This document shows positions 9,134 through 17,459 of a stretch of DNA of 64,000 nucleotides, piece by piece (position 1 is the stretch's first letter; the number at the start of each line of letters is the position of its first letter). The DNA comes from Streptomyces sp. ICC1. GTDB taxonomy: Bacteria; Actinomycetota; Actinomycetes; Streptomycetales; Streptomycetaceae. The stretch is from positions 7,309,793-7,373,792 of the forward strand of contig NZ_CP030287.1 in the NCBI RefSeq assembly GCF_003287935.1, written 5' to 3'. The notes beneath the pieces are model-generated. The model did not search any database. It worked only from the letters and a program-made list of their open reading frames with translations, and had not been told where the DNA came from. A program made the translations under genes and the position numbers.

Positions 9134-9162
9134 TCCTGTGCGCGCGGCGGGGCGGGCGCCGG

Positions 9163-9423
9163 TCAGACGGCGAGGGCCTGCTTGACCTGGGCCAGCGACG
9201 GGTTGGTCATGACCGACTCGCTGCCCGCGGAGGACGTCACGAGCACGGTGGGAACCGTCTGGTTGCCGCCGTTCGCCTTCTCCACGAACGCCGCGGACGC
9301 CGGGTCGAGCTCGATGTTGATCTCGGTGTAGGCGATGCCCTCGCGGTCCATCTGGCTCTTGAGCCGGCGGCAGTAGCCGCACCAGGTCGTGCTGTACATC
9401 GTGACCGTGCCCGTGTCCTGCAT
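9163..9423 (-). CDS. mrx1: Mycoredoxin (glutaredoxin-like, mycothiol-dependent)
   Basis: An 86-aa glutaredoxin-fold protein. The redox motif WCGYC is at residues 14-18, TVPTV provides the cis-proline, and a glutaredoxin-like C-terminal helix follows. Length and motif match actinobacterial mycoredoxin-1, which reduces mixed disulfides formed with mycothiol. ATG at 9423 is preceded by AGAGG-type sequence. It is convergent with nudC and divergent from uvrD2. Confidence 0.85.
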   Translation of the reverse strand: MQDTGTVTMYSTTWCGYCRRLKSQMDREGIAYTEINIELDPASAAFVEKANGGNQTVPTVLVTSSAGSESVMTNPSLAQVKQALAV

Positions 9424-9605
9424 GCTGCGCTCTCCTCTGTGAAGGCTCGTTGGTCCGAGTACTCGAACGCACGGGACCGCGCCGCCATTCCCCCGCGCGG
9501 CCCCTCGTCCGTGAGCGGGCCGCTCCCGGTCCGTAAATACGACCGCACCCGCGAGCCTGTGGACGAGTTTCCCGCCCTCCCCACGAGACCTGGCAGCATG
9601 GCGGG

Positions 9606-11783
9606 GTGACATCAGCAACGCACTCCTCATCCTTCACGGCCGGCGCCGACTCGGCCGACGCGGTGCTCCTGGGCCTGGACCCGGAGCAGCGCGAGGTCGC
9701 GACGACCCTGCGCGGGCCGGTGTGCGTGCTGGCCGGAGCGGGCACCGGCAAGACCCGGGCGATCACCCACCGCATCGCCTACGGGGTCCGCTCGGGGCAG
9801 CTGATGCCGGCGAGCGTGCTGGCCGTCACCTTCACCAACCGCGCCGCCGGAGAGATGCGCGGCCGCCTGCGCGAGCTCGGCGCCGGCGGGGTGCAGGCGC
9901 GCACCTTCCACTCCGCCGCGCTGCGCCAGCTCCAGTTCTTCTGGCCCAGGGCGGTCGGCGGCGATGTGCCCCGGCTGCTGGAGCGCAAGATCCAGTTCGT
10001 CGCGGAGGCCGGCGCCCGCTGCCGCGTCCGCCTCGACCGGAACGAGCTGCGCGACGTCACGGGCGAGATCGAGTGGGCGAAGGTCACTCAAACAGTGCCC
10101 GCGGACTATCCGGCGGCCGCCGTCAAATCGGGCCGCGAGGCCCCCCGGGACCTGGCCGAGATCGCCCAGATCTACGGGATGTACGAACAGCTCAAGCGTG
10201 ACCGCGGCATGATCGACTTCGAGGACGTGCTGCTCCTCACCGTCGGCATCCTGCAGGACCGCCACGACATCGCCGAGCAGATCCGCACCCAGTACCAGCA
10301 CTTCGTGGTCGATGAGTACCAGGACGTCAGCCCGCTCCAGCAGCGCCTGCTCGACCTCTGGCTCGGCGAGCGCGACAGCCTCTGCGTCGTCGGCGACGCC
10401 AGCCAGACCATCTACTCCTTCACCGGCGCCACCCCCGACCACCTGCTGAACTTCCGCACCAAGTACCCGCAGGCCACCGTGGTCAAGCTGGTGCGCGACT
10501 ACCGCTCCACCCCGCAGGTCGTGCACCTCGCCAACGGCCTGCTGAACCAGGCCAGGGGGCGCGCGGCCGAGCACCGCCTCGAACTGGTCTCCCAGCGCGA
10601 GCCCGGCCCCGACCCGGTCTACGCCGAGTACCCCGACGAGCCCGCCGAGGCCGAGGGCGTCGCCCGCCGGATCCGCGACCTCATCGCCGCCGGCGTCCCG
10701 GCCGGCGAGATCGCCGTGCTCTACCGCATCAACGCCCAGTCCGAGGTCTACGAGCAGGCCCTCGCCGATGCCTCGGTCCCCTACCAGCTGCGCGGCGCCG
10801 AGCGCTTCTTCGAGCGAGGCGAGGTGCAGAAGGCGATCCTCGCGCTGCGCGGAGCCGCCCGCTCCGGCGGCAACGACCCCCTGCTCGACGACGTCGTGGA
10901 GCTCGGCTCCCAAGTCCGGGCCGTGCTCAGCTCGACGGGCTGGACGGGCGAGCCGCCCGCCGGCTCCGGCGCCGTGCGCGACCAGTGGGAATCGCTGGCC
11001 GCGCTGGTCCGGCTCGCCGAGGACTTCGCCCGCGCCCGGCCCGGCGCCAACCTGTCCGACCTGACCGCCGAGCTCGATGAGCGCAAGGCCGCCCAGCACG
11101 CGCCGACCGTCCAGGGCGTCACCCTCGCCTCGCTGCACGCGGCGAAGGGCCTGGAGTGGGACGCGGTGTTCCTCGCCGGCCTGACCGACGGCATGATGCC
11201 GATCACTTACGCCAAGACCGACGAGCAGATCGAGGAGGAGCGCCGGCTGCTCTACGTCGGCGTCACCCGGGCCCGGCACCACCTGACGCTCTCCTGGGCC
11301 CTCTCCCGGGCTCCGGGCGGCCGGGGGTCCCGACGGCCCAGCCGCTTCCTGAACGGCCTGCGGCCGGGCTCCGTGGCCCCGGGAACCGCGGCGGGCGGCG
11401 CGGGCGGGCCCGCCGGCACGGGACCGGCCCGCAAGCGCGGCCGCCGCGGCCCGGTCCTGTGCCGGGTCTGCGGCAAGACGCTGACCGAAGCCGGCGAGCT
11501 GAAGCTGATGCGCTGCGAGGACTGCCCGTCGGACATGGACGAAGGGCTCTACGAGCGGCTGCGCGACTGGCGCGCCGTCCAGGCGAAGGAACAGGGCATG
11601 CCCGGCTACTGCGTCTTCACGGACAAGACGCTGATGGCGATCGCGGAGGCCACGCCCGCCGAGCCGGGGGAGCTCGCGATGATCTCCGGAGTGGGTGCGC
11701 GCAAGCTCGAGCGGTACGGAGCCGATGTGCTGGCCATCTGCGCAGGTGGGGAGCCGGAGGGGGCGGATCCTGACGGCGCGTAG
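9606..11783 (+). CDS. uvrD2: ATP-dependent DNA helicase UvrD2 with HRDC domain
   Basis: A 725-aa SF1A helicase. Walker A is AGAGTGKTRAI (residues 39-49). Motif Ia TFTNRAAGEM, motif II VVDEYQDV, motif III GDASQTIYSF, motif IV VRDYRST and motif VI VGVTRARHHL follow. A linker with two CxxC pairs (CRVCG, CEDC) leads into a C-terminal HRDC domain ending at AISGVG-type residues. This architecture is that of actinobacterial UvrD2, a 3'-5' helicase involved in DNA repair. GTG at 9606 is the start. The location directly upstream of wblC is conserved in Streptomyces. Confidence 0.93.
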   Translation: MTSATHSSSFTAGADSADAVLLGLDPEQREVATTLRGPVCVLAGAGTGKTRAITHRIAYGVRSGQLMPASVLAVTFTNRAAGEMRGRLRELGAGGVQARTFHSAALRQLQFFWPRAVGGDVPRLLERKIQFVAEAGARCRVRLDRNELRDVTGEIEWAKVTQTVPADYPAAAVKSGREAPRDLAEIAQIYGMYEQLKRDRGMIDFEDVLLLTVGILQDRHDIAEQIRTQYQHFVVDEYQDVSPLQQRLLDLWLGERDSLCVVGDASQTIYSFTGATPDHLLNFRTKYPQATVVKLVRDYRSTPQVVHLANGLLNQARGRAAEHRLELVSQREPGPDPVYAEYPDEPAEAEGVARRIRDLIAAGVPAGEIAVLYRINAQSEVYEQALADASVPYQLRGAERFFERGEVQKAILALRGAARSGGNDPLLDDVVELGSQVRAVLSSTGWTGEPPAGSGAVRDQWESLAALVRLAEDFARARPGANLSDLTAELDERKAAQHAPTVQGVTLASLHAAKGLEWDAVFLAGLTDGMMPITYAKTDEQIEEERRLLYVGVTRARHHLTLSWALSRAPGGRGSRRPSRFLNGLRPGSVAPGTAAGGAGGPAGTGPARKRGRRGPVLCRVCGKTLTEAGELKLMRCEDCPSDMDEGLYERLRDWRAVQAKEQGMPGYCVFTDKTLMAIAEATPAEPGELAMISGVGARKLERYGADVLAICAGGEPEGADPDGA

Positions 11784-11794
11784 AAACTCGTCGG

Positions 11795-11833
11795 AAAAAT
11801 AGTTTGCACATGCCCAGCGAATCCCCATAGGTT
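11795..11833 (+). promoter_or_regulatory. Putative wblC promoter with AT-rich WhiB7-type element
   Basis: An A/T run (GAAAAATAG) lies directly before a -35-like TTGCAC (11804-11809). An 18-bp spacer separates this from TAGGTT (11828-11833). An AT-rich block immediately upstream of the -35 is the known signature of WhiB7/WblC-activated promoters, read by the AT-hook of the protein encoded downstream. Autoactivation is therefore likely but inferred. Confidence 0.6.
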
Positions 11834-11951
11834 CTTAGCAACGGAAACGGTGGCTTCTCCGAAGCCCCGGATCCGTGCTGTACTTATCCGAATACGCATG
11901 GGACCAGGCCTCCGGGCCGGGTCCCCGAGACGCCGAGAGGAGGCGAGACCA

Positions 11952-12293
11952 GTGACCAGCTTCATCACCACCACCAAAATGACCGATCGCTCGGTTGCCG
12001 CTTCCTGCACGCTCGGCTCCTCCACGCTTGCTGCCCTCAGGGGTACCGGTCTGTCCGCGATCTGCGCCGGCAGCCCCGCCCTGATCGCCGCCCCCGTGGC
12101 GCTGCTGGTCAGTGAGCGCAATGAGCGACCGGCGCAGGCACCGGTGGCAGTACTGGCAGCAGAAGCGCAGGCGCATGGCGCCTATGGCTTTGCGGCCGCA
12201 GCCGGTGCCGGATCCAAGACGAAGCAGACGAAGAAGCAGCACCACCTGATGTGGGCCCACCGCGGGCTTGAACCCTGGAGTGATCCAGTCTGA
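11952..12293 (+). CDS. Small ORF inside the wblC leader
   Basis: A 113-aa ORF starting at GTG 11952 behind a strong GAGAGGAGGCGAG Shine-Dalgarno. It occupies most of the 700-bp leader between uvrD2 and wblC and ends 24 bp before an intrinsic terminator. The C-terminus is Lys/Gln-rich (SKTKQTKKQHH). I recognise no domain. Its placement between a promoter and an attenuator suggests a leader ORF whose translation state controls readthrough into wblC, as described for whiB7/wblC leaders. Whether the whole 113 residues or a shorter ORF is the sensor cannot be decided here. Confidence 0.5.
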   Translation: MTSFITTTKMTDRSVAASCTLGSSTLAALRGTGLSAICAGSPALIAAPVALLVSERNERPAQAPVAVLAAEAQAHGAYGFAAAAGAGSKTKQTKKQHHLMWAHRGLEPWSDPV

Positions 12294-12317
12294 TCGCATG
12301 ATCAGACCGGCGCCTTC

Positions 12318-12362
12318 AGGGCCGCGGAACCCCACCCGGGATCCGCGGCCCTTCTGTTTGTC
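12318..12362 (+). terminator. Attenuator hairpin upstream of wblC
   Basis: Stem AGGGCCGCGGA / TCCGCGGCCCT (11 bp perfect) with a 13-base loop, followed by TCTGTTTGT. It sits 128 bp before the wblC start, inside the leader, so it should stop most transcripts unless an alternative fold forms. Confidence 0.75.
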
Positions 12363-12489
12363 CCCGAACAGGGGGCGACGGAGCGAAGGGGCCTCGGGAC
12401 TGGCAAGTCAGTCGGTGTGACGAGGTAGACCAGCAGCCCCGGCCGACCGGCCGGAACGACCAGACGCAAAAGACGAGGAAGAAACCACC

Positions 12490-12861
12490 GTGCAACTCGA
12501 AGCGCACGCCCCGTCCGTACCGAAGTCCCAGACCCTCTCCCCGCCCGCAGTCCCGGAGGACTCCACCTTGACTCCCCTCACCGCGCTGACCGCGCTCGAC
12601 GACGCCATCGAGAACCTCGGCGTACCCGTCGCCTGTCGCACCTACGACCCCGAGGTCTTCTTCGCCGAGTCCCCGGCGGACGTCGAGTACGCGAAGTCCC
12701 TCTGCGGCACCTGCCCGCTGGTCGAGGCCTGCCTCGCCGGTGCGCTCGAGCGCCGCGAGCCCTGGGGTGTCTGGGGTGGCGAGCTCTTCGTCCAGGGTGT
12801 CGTCGTAGCCCGGAAGCGTCCCCGTGGCCGTCCGCGCAAGAACCCGGTTGTCGCGGCATGA
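12490..12861 (+). CDS. wblC: WhiB-family transcription factor WblC (WhiB7)
   Basis: A 123-aa iron-sulfur regulator. It has four cysteines (VACRTYD, then CGTCPLVEAC) for a [4Fe-4S] cluster, the WhiB7-specific turn EPWGVWGGE, and a C-terminal AT-hook RGRPRK. In actinobacteria WhiB7/WblC binds the housekeeping sigma factor and activates genes for intrinsic resistance to ribosome-targeting antibiotics. GTG at 12490 follows GAGGAAGAAA. The long leader (promoter, leader ORF, attenuator) points to antibiotic-responsive transcription attenuation. The next gene overlaps by 4 bp. Confidence 0.93.
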   Translation: MQLEAHAPSVPKSQTLSPPAVPEDSTLTPLTALTALDDAIENLGVPVACRTYDPEVFFAESPADVEYAKSLCGTCPLVEACLAGALERREPWGVWGGELFVQGVVVARKRPRGRPRKNPVVAA

Positions 12862-13190
12862 CCGCCAACGGAACCATCGACCGCCCCCTCACGCGCGACC
12901 CCCTGAAGCAGGCCCTCATGTCCCCCCACGCCACCACGAGCGAGCAGCCGCACGGCTCCGCCACCGCAGACTTCATCACCGCCGGCGCGATCACCTCGCG
13001 CCAGAACAGGACCCGCGAAATGCAACTCATCCCAGAAGCCATGGCTCGTGCCCATATGGCCGACCGTATGCGTGAGGTCGACGGCGAGCGTCGCGCCCTG
13101 CGCGTGGTCGCCGCGCGGCGCATGCAGAAGCGAGCCGAGCGCGTCTCGCTGCGCGCCCGGCGCGCGCTGGCCATGGCCGTCATGCACTAA
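12858..13190 (+). CDS. Small basic protein coupled to wblC
   Basis: A 110-aa Arg-rich protein whose ATG overlaps the wblC stop (ATGA), so it is probably translationally coupled and made together with WblC. The C-terminal half is strongly helical and basic (RRALRVVAARRMQKRAERVSLRARR). No known domain is recognised. A role linked to the WblC response is inferred only from the overlap. A strong terminator closes the unit at 13245. Confidence 0.75.
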   Translation: MTANGTIDRPLTRDPLKQALMSPHATTSEQPHGSATADFITAGAITSRQNRTREMQLIPEAMARAHMADRMREVDGERRALRVVAARRMQKRAERVSLRARRALAMAVMH

Positions 13191-13244
13191 GAGCGCAAAG
13201 GAAGCAGCGCCACAGGCAGCAGGGAGCGTCCGCTCCCGCTGAGA

Positions 13245-13285
13245 CACCCGGGGGGACCGGTCCGAACGGACCGGTCCCCCCGGTG
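13245..13285. terminator. Intrinsic terminator after the wblC unit
   Basis: An inverted repeat of about 18 bp, CACCCGGGGGGACCGGTCC with its near-perfect complement, around a GAAC loop. It has no long T-run, as is common in Streptomyces. Confidence 0.85.
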
Positions 13286-13328
13286 CGTTGCGGACCGCCT
13301 CCCGCCCCGGCGGGGATATCGTCTGGAG

Positions 13329-13535
13329 GTGGACCAGCCGAAGCCCCGCCCGGCCCCGCCGGGAACCGAGGCCCCGCCCGTCGACTGTGCGCGCTGCGGC
13401 GCCCAGGCCCCGGCCGGCGCCCCACCCACCTGGACCTGCTCCGTGGAGAACGGGACCAGACAGTACTTCTGCGTCGACTGCGCGCGCGCCAACCTCCGCG
13501 CCATCGAGAGCCGGCTCGACTCCGCCTGGTGGTGA
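13329..13535 (+). CDS. Small two-CxxC zinc-ribbon protein
   Basis: A 68-aa protein with a Pro-rich N-terminus and two metal-binding knuckles, CARCG and CVDC, typical of a small zinc ribbon. GTG at 13329 overlaps a GGAGG tract, so the true start could be slightly downstream. Function is unknown. It stands alone between a terminator and a convergent kinase gene. Confidence 0.6.
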   Translation: MDQPKPRPAPPGTEAPPVDCARCGAQAPAGAPPTWTCSVENGTRQYFCVDCARANLRAIESRLDSAWW

Positions 13536-13575
13536 GTGCCGGCCGCGCCCCCCGAGGAAGACGCGGCCGGTCCGC

Positions 13576-14907
13576 TCAGTCCTCCACGGGCCGGAACCCG
13601 GGCAGCCAGGAGTCCAGTTCGTCGCGGAGCCGGACCGTCGCACCCAGCTGGCACAGCACGCCGATCGTGCTCAGCGTCACCCGGTGGATCAGCAGGTACG
13701 AGGGCGGCAGGTTGATCTGGCGCCCCAACTGGTGGGCGGGGGAGCGGGGATCGGCGATCCGCGCCGCCTGGCCGCGCAGCCACGGCCGGGTGAAGGTGAA
13801 CTCCTCGGCCTCGGCGGGCTCGAGCATCGGCTTCAGGTAGTCGAGCACCGCGTCGGGATCCAGCTTGATGGACTCGCGCACGAACCCCTCGCCGCGCAGG
13901 TGCCCGTAGACCCCCTCGGCGTCACCGTCCAGTCCCAGCCGCAGCGAGGTGCCGATCGACTTGGGCCAGCCGCCCGGCAGCCGGTCGACCGTCCCGAAGT
14001 CCAGTACGCCCAGCCGGGTCCGGCCGTCCGCCCCGGACACCAGCCGGAAGTTGCCGGGGTGCGGATCGGCGTGCAGCAGACCGGTGCGGGCGGGGCCGGA
14101 GAAGAGGAACCGGGCCAGCAGCTGCCCGGCGCGGTCGCGCTCCTGTGGGGTGCCGTCGGCTATGACCTCCGACAGCGGGGTCCCTTCCATCCACTCCGTC
14201 ACCAGCACCTGGTCGCCCTGGTGCACGACGTCCGGCACGAGCACGTCCTCGTCGCCGTCGAAGGCGTCCGCGTGCGTCCGCTGCGCCTCGGCCTCGAGCT
14301 CGTAGTCCAGCTCCTCCGAGACCCGGTCGCGCAACTCCTTGATGAGCGGCTTGATGTCCATGCCCGGGATCAGCGGACCCAGCAGCCCCGCGAACCGGCC
14401 CAGCTGCTTCAGGTCCGACAGCAGCGCCTCGCCGGCCCCCGGGTACTGCACCTTGACCGCCACCTGCCGGCCGTCGTGCCACACCGCCCGGTGCACCTGC
14501 CCGATCGAGGCCGCCGCGGACGGCTTGTCCTCGAACTCCTCGAACAGCTCCCGCCAGTCCGCGCCCAGCCGCTCCGCCAGCACCTGGTGGACGGTCGCCG
14601 CGGGCAGCGGCGGGGCCGCCTCCTGCAGTTTGGTCAGCGCCGCACGGTAGGGGCCGGCGACCTCCTCGGGCAAGGCCGACTCGAAGACCGAGAGCGCCTG
14701 CCCGAACTTCATGGCGCCCCCCTTCAGCTCGCCCAGCACGCGGAACAACTGCTCGGCGGTGCGCTGCTGGAGCTCGCGCGCCACGATCTCCGCCGACTTG
14801 CCCCCGATCCGCTTGCCGAGCCCCCACGTGGCCCGCCCGGCGATGCCGAGCGGCAGCGCGGCCAGCTTGACGGTACGGGTGACCGCCTTCCGGGGAAGAT
14901 CAGACAT
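13576..14907 (-). CDS. ABC1/UbiB (AarF) atypical kinase
   Basis: A 443-aa protein of the ABC1/ADCK/UbiB family. It shows the family-specific KFGQ signature (GGAMKFGQAL), an Ala-rich loop ASIGQVH in place of a Gly-rich loop, the lysine strand VAVKVQYPG, the catalytic segment LLHADPHPGNF and the metal loop LDFG. Related proteins are ATPases that support isoprenoid-quinone biosynthesis; in Streptomyces this would concern menaquinone or another lipid. It lies upstream of, and is transcribed away from, the wblC region. The neighbouring ThiF-like gene on the same strand would precede it. Confidence 0.9.
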   Translation of the reverse strand: MSDLPRKAVTRTVKLAALPLGIAGRATWGLGKRIGGKSAEIVARELQQRTAEQLFRVLGELKGGAMKFGQALSVFESALPEEVAGPYRAALTKLQEAAPPLPAATVHQVLAERLGADWRELFEEFEDKPSAAASIGQVHRAVWHDGRQVAVKVQYPGAGEALLSDLKQLGRFAGLLGPLIPGMDIKPLIKELRDRVSEELDYELEAEAQRTHADAFDGDEDVLVPDVVHQGDQVLVTEWMEGTPLSEVIADGTPQERDRAGQLLARFLFSGPARTGLLHADPHPGNFRLVSGADGRTRLGVLDFGTVDRLPGGWPKSIGTSLRLGLDGDAEGVYGHLRGEGFVRESIKLDPDAVLDYLKPMLEPAEAEEFTFTRPWLRGQAARIADPRSPAHQLGRQINLPPSYLLIHRVTLSTIGVLCQLGATVRLRDELDSWLPGFRPVED

Positions 14908-15000
14908 ACGCCCCTCCAGTTCCCAGACAGCTGAGCCGCGAGCGGCGCTTCGGGAGAGCCCCGACGGCCTTGGACGGCACCTCGGTCACGAGCAATCCTG

Positions 15001-15633
15001 TCATGGCCCCCTCCGCGTCCCGGAGCCCGATCCCACAGTCGTGCCGAGCGGTGCTCCCGCGGTCGACTCCATCCCGACAGACTCCGGGCCTCCGCTCGCG
15101 CCGCACGGGCAGTCGGGGTGGAGGAGCACCGGGTTCGGCTGCCAGTGCAGGGCGGGCAGGGAGGCCTCCCAGCGGGTGGCCGTGGAGGCGGGCAGCTCCC
15201 CGTCGAGGAAGGACAGCGCGTGGGCCGCGGCCAGCCCGGCCACCGCCGTGGACAGGCCCAGATCGCAGGCGCCGACGCTCCGGCGGCGGTGGGCCGAGCG
15301 CCACTGGACCAGCATCCGCGGCCAGGCCGGATCCCGCTCCACCCGGTCGCGCTCCATGCACCCGGCGCAGGCCGTGGCTCCGGGGAGCACCAGCGGCCCC
15401 ACCAGCCCGGTCCCCTCCAGCACCCCCGCGTACAGATGGGGGGTGCCGGTGGCGATCCAGTCGGCCGCGGCCTGCGGGTCGGGGGCCCAGGCGTGCAGCC
15501 CGTCCCGGGGCGCGACCACCACCAGCGACAGCCCCGGCTCCGGCCCGCCCTCCTCCCCGGTCCGCGGCCCACGGCCGGGGGCCGCCTCCCCCACCGCCGT
15601 CCGCGCCGCCCCGGCGCGCAGCCGGCCCACCCT
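15001..15633 (-). CDS. ThiF/E1-like protein, N-terminus removed by adapter junction
   Basis: About 210 C-terminal residues of a ThiF-superfamily-like protein. They include LSLVVVAPRDGLHAWAPDP, then GPLVLPGATACAGCMERD and HPDCPCGA, whose CxxC and CxC pairs are the usual structural zinc ligands of this superfamily. The adenylation core should lie upstream, but the frame runs directly into Nextera adapter at 15634. The GTG at 15630 is not a credible start. The intact gene would precede the ABC1 kinase as a two-gene unit. The function of this actinobacterial subfamily is not known to me. Confidence 0.75.
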   Translation of the reverse strand, partial: RVGRLRAGAARTAVGEAAPGRGPRTGEEGGPEPGLSLVVVAPRDGLHAWAPDPQAAADWIATGTPHLYAGVLEGTGLVGPLVLPGATACAGCMERDRVERDPAWPRMLVQWRSAHRRRSVGACDLGLSTAVAGLAAAHALSFLDGELPASTATRWEASLPALHWQPNPVLLHPDCPCGASGGPESVGMESTAGAPLGTTVGSGSGTRRGP

Positions 15634-15693
15634 CTGTCCCTTTTACACATCTCCCAGCCCACGAGACTAGGCATGCTCTCGTACGCCGTCTCT
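15634..15693. other. Nextera i7 adapter, index and P7 start (assembly artefact)
   Basis: The sequence reads in order CTGTCCCTTTTACACATCT (mosaic end with two mismatches), CCCAGCCCACGAGAC (adapter, one mismatch), TAGGCATG (8-base index, identical to Nextera N706) and TCTCGTACGCCGTCT (start of P7, one mismatch). This is synthetic library DNA left in the assembly. It truncates the ThiF-like gene and joins it to an unrelated mobile region. Confidence 0.97.
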
Positions 15694-15739
15694 CGGCGCA
15701 GGCGGCCCGCTCCCACGCCTCCCGGGCCCGGGCGCGGCC

Positions 15740-15969
15740 GGATGGATCTGCGAGCGCGTACCGCACCCCGCCGGAGCACCCGGATGCGATCCCGGAATGC
15801 GCATCCATCAGCCGGACTGCCGGGCGATCGAAGGGACCATCGGCGGGACGTTCACCACCGAGCAAGCCCGATGGGTGGTGGCACGCGACCCATCGCCAGC
15901 GCCTGCGACGCCTGCCCAGCACACAAAACCTTGACCAGCCCGAAGGAGCAGAGACCGCGGACCGCCTGA
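15740..15969 (+). pseudogene. Fragment resembling a DUF6233-type C-terminal domain
   Basis: Plus-strand translation gives VHxPDC-like residues (IHQPDCRAI) and a TTEQAR helix. After an apparent frameshift near 15885 it continues as ASACDACPAHKTL, with paired cysteines. A His/Cys knuckle followed by CxxC fits the C-terminus of a Streptomyces DUF6233-like protein. The 5' part is lost at the adapter. The assignment is weak and rests on this short pattern only. Confidence 0.25.
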
Positions 15970-16004
15970 CCGGCCCCGGGGTCCTGCCGCGCCCCACCGC
16001 GCGC

Positions 16005-16062
16005 CCGGTACAGCAGCGGGGCCGCCACCGAATCCGGTGACGGACCCGTGCTGCTGTACCGG
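16005..16062. repeat. Long imperfect palindrome beside the IS701 insertion
   Basis: Outer arms CCGGTACAGCAGC / GCTGCTGTACCGG are perfect (13 bp). The inner arms continue with few interruptions down to CACCG/CGGTG around a 4-base loop. It lies 15 bp before the IS701 target site. It may be a terminator of the fragment upstream or a small palindromic repeat. Confidence 0.7.
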
Positions 16063-16077
16063 CTCGGCGCCGGCTAG

Positions 16078-17459
16078 TAGTGCTTTGTTAGCTGGTCTTG
16101 TCACGTTGGGTGTCTGGTAGTTCGCTGGTTGGTATGAGGGCTGGGGAGCTTGCTGCGGTTCGGGTCCGGTTAGAGGAGTTCGCCTCCGAGGTGTTCGCGC
16201 CGCTGGTGCGGCGGGACCAGCGTGAGAAGGGCTTGCTCTATGTGCGGGGGCTGTTGCTGGACGGCCGGCGGAAGTCGATGCAGCCGATGGCCGAACGCCT
16301 CGGCATCGATCACCAGCGGTTGCAGCAGTTCATGACGTCCTCGCCCTGGCCGGTCGAGGACGTGAGAGCCCGGCTCGCATGGCGGGCCGTGGCCGCGGTG
16401 CGGCCCGAGGTGTGGGTCGTGGACGACACCGGCTTCCCCAAGGACGGCACCGCCTCGCCCGGGGTGGCCCGCCAGTACTCGGGCACCCTGGGCAAGGTCG
16501 GCAACTGTCAGATCGGCGTCAGCGTCCACGCCGCCACGGACACGGCCTCCTGCCCGCTGTCCTGGCGCCTGTTCCTACCTGCGAGCTGGGACAGCCCGGA
16601 AGCCGAGGCCCGCAGGCGAGCCTGCAAGATTCCCGATACCGAGCACCACCGCGCCAAGTGGCAGCTCGCGCTGGACATGCTCGATGAACTCGACGGCATC
16701 GCTCTGCGGCCCGCCGCACTGGTCGCGGACACCGGCTACGGCGCGAACGCGGACTTCCGCCACGGCCTCGAAGACCGGGGACTGGCCTACATCCTGCAGG
16801 TGAAAGTCGAGATGACCGCCCACGGCGAGGAGGCCGAACCACACCAGCCCGCATACGGCGGACTGGGGCCCAGGCCGCTGCCCCGTTACCGCACCAGGCC
16901 GGTCTCCTTGCGCGACCATGTGCTGGCCGCCGGCCGACGGGCGGGACACACGCTGACCTGGCGCAAGGGATCGAAAGCGGCGATGAGCTCGCACTTCGTG
17001 CTCCTGCGAGTCCGCCTCGCGGGCCGCCGGCCCAAACCCGCCGCCGACGGGACGATCCCCCTCACCTGGCTGATCGCGCAGTGGCCCGAAGGCGAGAGGG
17101 AACCGGTGAAGTACTGGATCTCGAACCTGCCCGCCGACATTCCCGCCAAGGACCTGGTACGTCTCGCCAAGACCCGCTGGCGGATTGAGCACGACTACCG
17201 CGAACTGAAGACCGTCCTGGGCCTGGACCACTTCGAGGGCCGCTCCTTCACCGGCTGGCACCGCCACGTCACCCTCGTCACCGCCGCCCACCTCTTCCTC
17301 ACCGAACAGCGGAGGACCCCAAAAGTCCCTGCCAGGGCCTGCCCCTCTACCAGGCCCTGGACCTCCTCCACCACCTCATCGCCACCTGGACCGGCACCTG
17401 CCCCACCTGCCGACAACCCATCCCAAGACAGGCCTACAACAACACGTAACAAAGCACTA
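16078..17459 (+). mobile_element. IS701-family insertion sequence, 1382 bp
   Basis: The element starts TAGTGCTTTGTTA and ends with its exact inverse, giving 13-bp perfect terminal repeats. It is flanked by CTAG at 16074-16077 and 17460-17463, the 4-bp YTAR-type target duplication expected for IS701. One transposase gene fills it. Confidence 0.92.
16134..17449 (+). pseudogene. IS701-family DDE transposase with late frameshift
   Basis: The reading frame from ATG 16134 encodes a DDE transposase: first Asp in VWVVDDTGFPKDG, second in ALVADTGYG, and the Glu in WRIEHDYRELK. Around 17320-17335 (a CCCCAAAAG run) the frame shifts. The natural C-terminus (LPLYQALDLLHH, then CPTCRQPIP and a TAA at 17447-17449 inside the right repeat) is found in another frame, while the original frame runs past the element. 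This could be decay, a sequencing error or slippage. Catalytic residues all precede the shift. Confidence 0.85.

Noticed and set aside
15634..15693. Natural transposon end (TATACACATCT is also a Tn5-type mosaic end)
   Set aside because: The following bases match the synthetic adapter, an index and the P7 primer, which a natural Tn5 would not carry.
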